Assembly (NCBI GenBank): GCA_016758905.1
Contig: JAEPQZ010000006.1
Span: 1,054,001-1,118,000, forward strand
Origin: Umbelopsis isabellina
Lineage: Eukaryota > Mucoromycota > Umbelopsidomycetes > Umbelopsidales > Umbelopsidaceae
Reading direction: 5' to 3'
Length of the DNA: 64,000 nucleotides
Below the pieces are notes generated by a model. That model did not search any database. It saw nothing but the letters and a program-made list of their open reading frames with translations, and was not told the origin of the DNA. This document shows positions 56,824 through 64,000 of the stretch, one piece after another. The translations under genes were made by a program, and so were the position numbers. The stretch's first letter is position 1. The number at the start of each line of letters is the position of its first letter.

Positions 56824-57212
56824 ATGTCCGCCATTGCAATAGAATTCGTTCTTGCAGACTTACCTTCTAAAACAAATGCGTTCACGCGAATCAAGCACGA
56901 ATCCAAGCAAGTTTCGAACACGTTAACCACTTATATACCTTGCCACAACACCTGCCCTCCAAAGCATCAGAGTATTAAGGATTCTGCCGACGAAAGTATT
57001 CTACAATATGTAGAAAAAATGAAGATAGAATCCAAAGTAAATAACGCAGTCTTTTCATCATTTCACAACTTTGGGCTGACAATGCCCTAACCGTTATATT
57101 CATAAACCTGTAGGCAAAACAAATGGAGCAATCATTAGCACCGCACAAGCGCCAGCAATCCAATCCACAGGCTCCCGACCGGAAAAGAAAAAAGAAAGAA
57201 TTTCCAGGATAA
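56824..57212 (+). CDS. Small orphan protein with Lys/Arg-rich tail
   Basis: Two exons, 56824-57036 and 57114-57212, 103 residues. I do not recognise the family. The splice is clean: GTAAAT donor and CTGTAG acceptor give KIESKAKQMEQSLAPHKRQQ in frame. The N-terminal half is moderately hydrophobic and includes two Cys (YIPCHNTCPPKH). The C-terminus is strongly basic (APDRKRKKKEFPG) and could be a nuclear or nucleolar signal. It is divergently placed 192 nt from the tail-anchored CBM48 gene, so the two may share a promoter. Short length makes the gene call less certain, but the splicing and codon usage argue for a real gene. Confidence 0.6.
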
Positions 57213-57748
57213 GTTTACTTTGGGTAGACTTACACAATGAAAACACTACGAATGTTTGAAGATAATTGTACATAACACCGATACAGTAATTGGTTAAACG
57301 TAATTTATAACAGCATTAGCTGAGCAATACAAATTGGTCTACATTTCTTAGCAGTAATGTAAATAGAAACTGATGGATGTTTCTGTGAAATTTTAAAGTG
57401 TTTCAGTGTCATTGAAACTTCACCAACACGATCACCTAATACAGCGAAAATTTTCGTTACATTAACACCATTAGCAGTAGGCTTTTACTGGTGGTATCTT
57501 GCAACAGAATGAATATAATTTAGAAGTGTCACGGTATTAGCAGAACTATGACCTTCTACTATATTATTTGAACGGAATAATTAATCATGAGCATGTTGGC
57601 TAGGGAGATAATTGGTGCACGTTTGTTTGACTGAGCAAAAGAAGTTTCTGCCAATGACCTGACTTTTTTTTTTTTTTGAGATGGATATAAAAAAGCGGGT
57701 GGCCGTGATATAATACTTTTCCGCATCCCATTCCACTCGCTGCACCGG
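57213..57748. other. Intergenic, upstream of fatty acid 2-hydroxylase
   Basis: About 536 bases with a long T-run near 57664-57677 and a TATA element just before the FA2H start. It should hold the FA2H promoter. No ORF of interest. Confidence 0.5.
57686..57694 (+). promoter_or_regulatory. TATA box of fatty acid 2-hydroxylase gene
   Basis: TATAAAAAA about 55 nt upstream of the ATG at 57749, preceded by a poly-T tract, a typical fungal core promoter arrangement. Confidence 0.6.
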
Positions 57749-58888
57749 ATGACCGCCATTAAACAGTTCACTCAAGCACAAGTCGCCAAGCATAACAGCT
57801 TGAAGTCTTGTTGGATAATTCATAACAACAAGGTCTATGATGTTACAGAATTCGCTCCCGACCACCCCGGTGGCGACGATTTGATCTTGGATTACGCTGG
57901 AAGTAGCGTAACGGATATTATGAAAGATGAATTACAGCATTCTCACTCAGATTCTGCGTATGAGATGTTGGAAGAATACCTTGTTGGTGTTTTAGTCGAC
58001 AAAGTATCTGAAGAAGATAAAAAGGGTGAAATACATATAGAGGAGACAGACCACTTTTTCGAAGACAACTTCAAGCCTAAGCAAACGGACCTTTCTGCCG
58101 ACGCCAAGAGAAGTCAATTCCTTGACCTACGCAAACCGCTTTTTCCTCAAATGCTGCAAGCAAACTTCTCAAAGGAGTTCTATTTACAGCAAGTTCACCA
58201 ACCTCGTTATGTGCCATACTCTGCACCGCTATTTGGCAACTTCTTGGATGCTTTTACCAAGACAGCTTGGTACATCATTCCAACAATTTGGTTACCTATT
58301 GTCGGTTATCAGGTTTATAGGTCGCTTGAATCCAATTTGCCTGTTGTCACATCTTGTTGCTTTGTTTTGGGTATATTCATTTGGACTCTTGTAGAGTACA
58401 TCCTACATCGCTTCTTGTTCCATTTGGACGATTGGCTTCCTGATCACCCATTGGCACTTCTTTTGCACTTCACTCTTCATGGCATTCACCACTACCTACC
58501 CATGGACAAGTAAGTACAACAATTAAGTTGCAATAGGAGGAACTTGCCCGTTACAGCTGTGAATTGTGATGTACTAATAGACTTGTATTGTAGACTACGC
58601 CTCGTAATGCCACCAGCCCTTGGTTTTGCCTTGGCATATCCCTTAATGTGTCTTGCCCATATTTTATTCCCCGCTGTTGCAGCATATGCTATTGTGGGGG
58701 GTGCGGTTCTCGGATACATTGGATATGACTGCACTCATTACTACTTGCACCATGCCAAGGTTCTAGAATTCCATTTCAAGGAGATGAAGAAATACCATCT
58801 TGCACATCACTACAAGAACTACGAGTCTGGCTATGGCATCACCTCCAAGATCTGGGACTATGTCTTTGGAACAAAATTGAACTACTAG
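57749..58888 (+). CDS. SCS7: Fatty acid 2-hydroxylase (Scs7/FA2H type)
   Basis: Two exons, 57749-58509 and 58594-58888, about 351 residues (yeast Scs7 is 384). The N-terminus is a cytochrome b5 domain, with VYDVTEFAPDHPGGDDLILD (haem-ligand HPGG) and HSHSDSAYEMLEEYLVG. The membrane-bound hydroxylase part carries the His-rich diiron motifs HRFLFH, LHGIHH, HYYLHH and HLAHHYKN, within helices such as TAWYIIPTIWLPIVGY and FALAYPLMCLAHILF. The enzyme hydroxylates the C2 position of the N-acyl chain of ceramide at the ER. It would thus make alpha-hydroxylated glycosphingolipids, a potential cargo for the GLTP gene at 33.4-34.3 kb. A TATA box sits upstream. Convergent with a P450 gene. Confidence 0.94.
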
Positions 58889-59285
58889 ATGGTCAGTTAT
58901 ATTTGACCGCAACTAATTTTCTCCCTGTGGCTGACCACCATACATACCAAAAAGGTGGAGGTCAATTCCTTTAATGTCTTCACTATGTTTCATTTGTTTT
59001 TGGACTTTGTTATTCAGTTATGAACTCTGCTTCTTTTATCTAAACGCTTAATAATTCGCACTCAATACTTCCCGACTCAATACTCTATAACCAATAATAA
59101 AGCAATATTGTTATTCTTGCTCGTAGAAAATTTTGTCATGAAGGCTATTGAAATATTGAGTTTTAGCGTTTTACAAAGTGATGTCAAAGTTTTGTAAGAT
59201 GGCATAGTAAATATCAAAGGAGGAGCTTGCTGTTTGGGAGCTACTTTTGTTTGAAAGGTAAATTGATGAGAGTGTAAATGATAAC
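58889..59285. other. Convergent intergenic region
   Basis: About 400 bases between FA2H and P450 stop codons. An AATAA-type element near 59096-59100 may end the FA2H transcript. No gene seen. Confidence 0.5.
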
Positions 59286-61244
59286 TTAATATCTTCTTTG
59301 CAACTGAAGTTCAAGAACATCAGGACCAAAGAAGCCTATGGTAGCCTTGGCATTGATCATGCCTTCAGAATGAATGCTATTCTGAGGGAGAGAATAAATG
59401 TATTTGCGGACAAACATGGCGTGCATCACACGCTGTTCAGCTAGACTAAAGTTCATGCCAATACAGATACGTTCACCAGAGCCAAAAGGCATCCAAGTAG
59501 TATCAACGTAATCAGCGCTCTTGGAATCAAAACGGTAGGGATTGAATGTATCTGGATCCTTCCAATATTTATCCATATGGTGCAATATCCATAAGTCCTG
59601 AATTGTTCATAGCTATTAGATAACCTGAATGATATATTGCCGAACCAAAAACACTTACCATCTGCATATTAGTGCCTTCCGGGATAAAGAAATCGCCTAA
59701 TGTGGTATCTTTCGCTGCGAAGCGCAATTGGTTTCCTGATGTAGGAGGGTTGATTCTCATTGTTTCTTTTATACAACATTCCAAGAAGGTCATTTGGCGC
59801 AACTGTTCGTCGGTGGGAATAATATCTTCTGGTGCATCACCCATGATGCTAATAACTTCTTGTCTAAGCTTGGTTTGGATATCGGGATGCGTAGCTAAAT
59901 AATACAGCATTGAGGAGACGGCATTGGCGGTTGTCTAATGTGATGAAAAGTTATTGAAAAGTTCGGAAAATTGGGATTTACAATTGTTGATGTTAATGAT
60001 ACCTCGTGGCCAGCAGCATAGAAAATTGACAAATTGGATATTAATTCGCTATCAGTCATGAACACTTTTTCATCCTCATCATTCAAATTGGCCTCGATCA
60101 GCATAGTCAGTAAATCTTTGCTGTGAGAATCTACATCTTCTCCTTGTTGACGTAGTTGAAGAACTTCATTTTTTCTTTTCTCAATGATCTCAGTCAACAG
60201 TTGTCTGAGTTGATCAGATGCCTTGACTGCTTTGCGACGATAAGCAAACCATGATGCTGGCAGCTTACCAAAGCTGGGAAACAGGAATTGAATAGGATCT
60301 CTAAGAATTGCTTTTTGCCACAATATCCAGTGTGTAAGTATACAGAATTTAAGCATGATAAAGGCATGAATTAGATATATTTTTTACCAAAAGCATCGTT
60401 ATAGATGACCGAGTACTTGGACATGGGATTGGAAACGGAGCCCATATCAAAACTCTAAGAAAGAACTTAGTTAGTTAAACCATTATCATTTGGGTAGTTG
60501 TAGTCATTTCGTTCAGTTCAATACGTACAAATCCTCCCAAGCCAATGCAATCCAGAGCCCAACGACGGGTGACTGAGGCGACGTCTGGGTACGGGGTTGA
60601 TTGGCTATCTAGCACCGAAAATACAGTTGTAGTAACTCGGCCAAAGGTTTCAATTGGCATTTTTCGATGGAACGCAGGATTTGCGACTTTACGTTGACGT
60701 TTCCAGTCTTCCTTATTTGCACCCAGAATATTGGGGTCCTTAGCGAGACTGAAGTCCTAATGGCAGCAATGTCGAATGCTCATTAGTAAATTACGTTTGG
60801 CATAGCACTTTATACAAAAAGGTCGCTCACAGAGTTGAAAAACAACATTTTTTTGGGGAAGGTTGTTGTATCCTTCAAGAATGGCTTTAGTTTGTCGTAG
60901 TCGGCAATCAAGATAATCCATTCTCCATGCTGATATTTTAAGCAAAGGCCGTGCTCTTCGATGAGGGGGATCAATAGTTGTCTAGCGCGATCAGATGGGC
61001 TGCTCTTCTGTATCAATGATTTCATCCAGTCATACTGGCTTGGCCGAGGAATCTGTCGCAACTTTTTTGGAGGAACAAAAACTTTGTAAACTGTGCTCGC
61101 AACATAATATGTTAATGCCCCTGCAGCGGCATAGCCCAATATGGTTCTGCGATTGTCTGGATTCTGAGCATATTGCAATACAGTATGATTCAGCTCTTGA
61201 AAATTCGGATGAATTCGATTCACAGCCTCTTGCACATAATCCAT
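59286..61244 (-). CDS. Cytochrome P450 monooxygenase (membrane-bound)
   Basis: Six exons: 61244-60831, 60756-60529, 60454-60388, 60310-60000, 59934-59659 and 59597-59286, about 535 residues. An N-terminal anchor helix lies near residues 35-55 (TILGYAAAGALTYYVASTVY), then the Pro-rich hinge KKLRQIPRP. Conserved motifs are C-helix WKRQRKVANPAFHRK, I-helix AGHETTANAVS spliced across an intron, K-helix ETMR, and NPYRF. The haem loop is FGSGERICIGMNFSLAEQRV, with the Cys thiolate ligand. All core P450 features are intact. The CYP family and substrate cannot be assigned from this reading; zygomycete-specific families are possible. It converges with the FA2H gene, but a shared pathway is not shown. 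Confidence 0.93.
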
Positions 61245-61477
61245 ACTTGCAATATTATGCTCGTTTCGCTGTTTATGTTCTCAGGAAGGAAAGGATAACG
61301 CAGCTTACTTAACTCGCTAAATTTTAATGTGGCCACATGCTGTGTCACCCTCGCTCTTCGGTTATTAATATGGACCGCCAATTTCGGTCCCGGGCGAGGG
61401 CCACCATTGTGATTTAAACAAACTTTTATGCTCAGCAACTTCAGCACACAAGCCCGAAATCCTTTATTGATATGCAT

Positions 61478-62542
61478 CTATTCAGGTATAGTAGAGTATG
61501 TAAGGGTAAGGTCATTTACGGCCGTAACTGGTTGCCAATGGTCATGTGTTGTTGTTTCCGCATTGGTTGACGCATGGTTCGCACTATTATCATCGTATTG
61601 TGTCAGCCCATATTCTGCTTCCAAGCCATATTCTGCCTCTAGGCCATATTCATCTTCTTCTATCTCCACATAATATAAGACGCAACAAAATAAGACATTA
61701 ACAGCTTGAATTAATGCATCAACCGGGGAGCATTGGATGGTTCGCTGGTGATTAAAATTTGGAACAAGAAAGCGAGTCCAATCTCGCTCTTCCCAAAAGT
61801 TACTCGGCTGTTGTGGCTGGAGTAGAAATAATTCAGCATCCTCTACGGAGATTGCATTTGTGCGAAAACATGTTCGCAATGCGCTTGATCTCATATAATC
61901 AATATCGTTTCCAATATAGTTTGCGATAAAATGTGATGAATAAGAAAGGGGCAATTTTTTAGCACTACAGTCTTTAGATAGACTATGAGCTGCTTGTCTG
62001 CTTCCAATATAATCTTTCATGTCATACAGATTGTTATCCTCATCATGTTTGAAAGTTGCTATCAGCTTCGAATAGCCATTAAAAGCAGGTGGAACCTGAT
62101 GACTGAAGTCATATACGCTTTCGTGTTCGCGGTAGTGGGCTTCCTGGATTTTAAAGTCGTTTTCTAGATGGTTGCCAACTAAAAAATATTCAACGCTTAC
62201 AATTTTCGAGTTGGTCATTGGATCGGCCACTGAAAGTCTATGTATATACGAACGATTTGAAGAAGTTTGAGCTCTAAATAGAATCTTATTGAGGTGCCAT
62301 GCATCGTAGTAAGAATTGAAATATCTCTCTGCAGAAGCATCCCTAGTTTTGACACGAGCAATTATCAAACATCGTCTTTCTGCCGATTTTTCATCCACAA
62401 GCAACTTTGAGTGTTCATCAATAAGTTCATGAAAGGTGTTTAAACTGAATGCGTCGGTAGTAGATAGAGATAAATGGCTACTTTCGCTTGAATCTCGTTT
62501 AAATATAAGTTGTGGAGATGAAGGCGAATCTGGATCTTTCAT
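61478..62542 (-). CDS. Orphan protein with hexapeptide repeat
   Basis: Single open frame, 354 residues; I do not recognise the family. The N-terminal 50 residues are Ser-rich. A globular part follows, with RRCLIIARVKTRDASAERYF, AWHLNKILFRAQ and YIHRLSVADPMTNSKIVSVE; these look conserved in character and may form a fungal-specific domain. Later comes FWEERDWTRFLVPNFNHQR. A hydrophobic stretch (ALIQAVNVLFCCVLYYV) may be a membrane or buried helix. It is followed by three imperfect copies of EYGLEA and a Thr/His-rich tail. The repeat is mirrored in the DNA as an 18-nt unit. The upstream region (62543 onward) has no clear second exon. An intron near the C-terminus cannot be ruled out. Confidence 0.7.
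   Translation of the reverse strand: MKDPDSPSSPQLIFKRDSSESSHLSLSTTDAFSLNTFHELIDEHSKLLVDEKSAERRCLIIARVKTRDASAERYFNSYYDAWHLNKILFRAQTSSNRSYIHRLSVADPMTNSKIVSVEYFLVGNHLENDFKIQEAHYREHESVYDFSHQVPPAFNGYSKLIATFKHDEDNNLYDMKDYIGSRQAAHSLSKDCSAKKLPLSYSSHFIANYIGNDIDYMRSSALRTCFRTNAISVEDAELFLLQPQQPSNFWEERDWTRFLVPNFNHQRTIQCSPVDALIQAVNVLFCCVLYYVEIEEDEYGLEAEYGLEAEYGLTQYDDNSANHASTNAETTTHDHWQPVTAVNDLTLTYSTIPE
61608..61656 (-). repeat. 18-nt tandem repeat coding EYGLEA units
   Basis: About three imperfect 18-nt copies centred on plus-strand CCATATTCTGC, each encoding E-Y-G-L-E-A in the minus-strand orphan gene. It keeps the frame, so the repeat probably expanded within a coding sequence. Confidence 0.75.
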
Positions 62543-63439
62543 GGCGATGTGATTTATTTTCAGCTCTTGGTAAGATTTTAGTATGAAAAAGAGGAAATAA
62601 TAAATTGGACGAAGACATCTGCATGATTTACTATTGCTGCTGATTTCGGCTGGTAAGTGTTCGGCAATTATTCTATTTCTCCATAGATATGTTATTACCC
62701 TTCAATTTATACTGCATCAAAATCACATTGTTTTTATAAAATGGCTAATTGCTGAAGTTGTCGCTCCACCTCTCAGGTCATAGCATCTAACTTCCGATCA
62801 GATGATGACGGGCATGGCTTTAATTGAGACGAATGATCATGTTATCATATAATATATGTTAAACTTATGCATGTAAATTTCATCCTTCCGATACTTCTTT
62901 CAACCTTCCTCTCCTTTGGAACACTAATTAAAAGCTACGTTGAATGTTTGTAACTATATTCTGGTTAATGGCCAGCCTTCTGAAAATAAAATGATTAAGT
63001 TAAAAAAAGTGAAAAGAGATGTTTAACAAAAAATTCTCTATAGTCGTGGCTGCCTAGTCTTAAATAACAATAGCTGTCAGTGCCGTTCTAGAGGCTGTTA
63101 GCCATAGTATTCAAACATTCTCCAGTTCCAAGTCTAGTATAATTGGTCGTCTTTTCGGTTCGTATTCCAATATCGCTCCACCAGGCTTATTCTCCAACGG
63201 GAACTTGAATGGTGCTTCCGCTCAAACTATTTGCTGATCTATATTTTCAAGATTTAGGTCTGCCAATCGCCACGTTCCTTGCCAATTTTTTTTGCTTTGG
63301 TAACTGGTGGGATCGAAACTACCGACATTGGAGAATTAAATAAAACACTAACAACTTTTCTTCGCAGTTTTCGCAACCTATTTAATTGGAACTTGTTAAA
63401 AGCCTCTTTTTCTTGCTTCCGGCTACTCTTGTGGAGACT
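62543..63439. other. Divergent intergenic region
   Basis: About 900 bases between the orphan gene and the trehalase start. AT-rich with no coding frame that looks real on either strand. It should hold both promoters. Confidence 0.5.
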
Positions 63440-64000
63440 ATGAGACACCCTTTGTTCTTCGCTATTGTCTATGCCCTGGTTCTCATAGCAACAGCTCGCA
63501 CATACAAATCTTGCGACTCTCCAATCTACTGTGAAGGTCCATTGCTGCGTACCGTCCAGCTCTCCAATATATTCACAGATTCAAAAACTTTCGTAGATAG
63601 AGTAAGTATACTTCCTTTCGTTGACAGGGGGAGATCACTGTGCTACAAATCAAGCAATATCTTTGCTAAAAGCCTATCTTTCATCTTTTTAGCCTACCGC
63701 CAAACCAGTGGATGAGGTGCTTAAGGCATTTCAGCAACTGGGGATAACCCCTTCTGTAACTGATATTCGGATGTTTGTTGAAGAGAACTTTTTGGAACCT
63801 GGCATGGAGCTGTCTCAAGTGCTTATCAAGTCAAACAAGCAGCCGCAAATCCTAGAACGAGTAACAGATCCAGCATACTCTGTCTGGATGAGCGACCTGA
63901 ACCAGTACTGGTCAAACTTGACATACACTTTCAATACCACATTTTTATGCGACGGATGTCAGACCAGCATTTTGCCTACTAAGCGGCCATTTGTTGTGCC
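63440..64000 (+). CDS. GH37 trehalase, 5' part (runs off the window)
   Basis: Two exons visible, 63440-63601 and 63693 to the window end, giving the first about 157 residues. MRHPLFFAIVYALVLIATAR is a signal peptide, so the enzyme should be secreted or lumenal. The mature part begins CDSPIYCEGPLLRTVQLSNI then FTDSKTFVD, the classic N-terminal motif of animal/plant-type GH37 trehalases. It continues with VDEVLKAFQQLG, MFVEENFLEPGMEL and RVTDPAYSVWMSDLNQYW. Catalytic residues lie beyond the window. It would hydrolyse trehalose to two glucose, acting outside the cell or in the wall, for example during spore germination. The gene continues past position 64000 with the frame open. Confidence 0.88.

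Noticed and set aside
59286-63211. Secondary-metabolite cluster around the P450
   Set aside because: No synthase, no terpene cyclase and no transporter nearby. The P450 and methyltransferase are 45 kb apart and the neighbours are housekeeping genes.
1-64000. tRNA, rRNA, CRISPR array or mobile/virus-like element
   Set aside because: Looked for on both strands: no tRNA boxes in a plausible fold, no rRNA, no spaced repeats, and no reverse transcriptase, transposase, capsid or terminal repeats recognised. A computed scan (tRNAscan-SE, RepeatMasker) would be decisive.

Overview
This window looks like nuclear DNA of a filamentous fungus, most likely an early-diverging zygomycete (Mucoromycota, probably Mucorales). 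The genes are AT-rich and densely packed on both strands. They are split by many short GT-AG introns, mostly 50-110 nt. The gene set mixes fungal proteins (Hal4/Sat4-type kinase, Nst1, Def1, Edc3, Gpc1, Mgm1, GH5 exo-glucanases) with proteins that baker's yeast lacks but zygomycetes and animals have (STK32-type kinase, Tudor-SN, NOSIP, METTL26-like protein, animal-type GH37 trehalase). The species assignment is inference; no rRNA or marker gene is present.

Layout. 0.1-5.5 kb: MFS transporter, Hal4-type kinase, NAD(P)-binding epimerase. 6-10 kb: two tandem secreted GH5 beta-1,3-glucanases in roomy intergenic DNA. 10.8-15.8 kb: bHLH transcription factor and a SAM methyltransferase. 15.8-17.5 kb: the longest gene-free stretch. 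17.5-23.6 kb: three same-strand genes (STK32-like kinase, METTL26/DUF938 protein, mitochondrial dynamin MGM1). 23.8-27.5 kb: EDC3 and an orphan gene. 28.8-36 kb: GPC1, a mitochondrial J-protein, ethanolamine kinase, GLTP and a NIPA-type transporter. 36-43 kb: convergent DEF1 and NST1. 43.9-49.1 kb: a small orphan and a SH3 plus Ras-association scaffold. 49.3-57.2 kb: NOSIP, GRASP/Grh1, Tudor-SN, a tail-anchored glycogen-binding protein and a small basic orphan. 57.7-64 kb: fatty acid 2-hydroxylase, cytochrome P450, an orphan with a hexapeptide repeat, and the 5' end of a trehalase cut by the window edge.

Most genes are ordinary housekeeping functions with no operon logic. The one loose functional grouping is lipid metabolism: GPC1, ethanolamine kinase and GLTP lie within 6 kb, with fatty acid 2-hydroxylase about 24 kb away. 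This may be chance. I found no CRISPR array, rRNA, confident tRNA, or transposon or virus-like element. No clearly new multi-gene system is visible. The best leads are single genes: a membrane-anchored CBM48 protein, a STK32 kinase with a predicted acylated N-terminus, a NOSIP with zinc-ligand RING-like halves, orphans with unusual repeats, and an unexplained antisense coding-like stretch near 28.3 kb.

Exon boundaries were read by eye and checked for reading-frame continuity. They are models, not transcript-supported.
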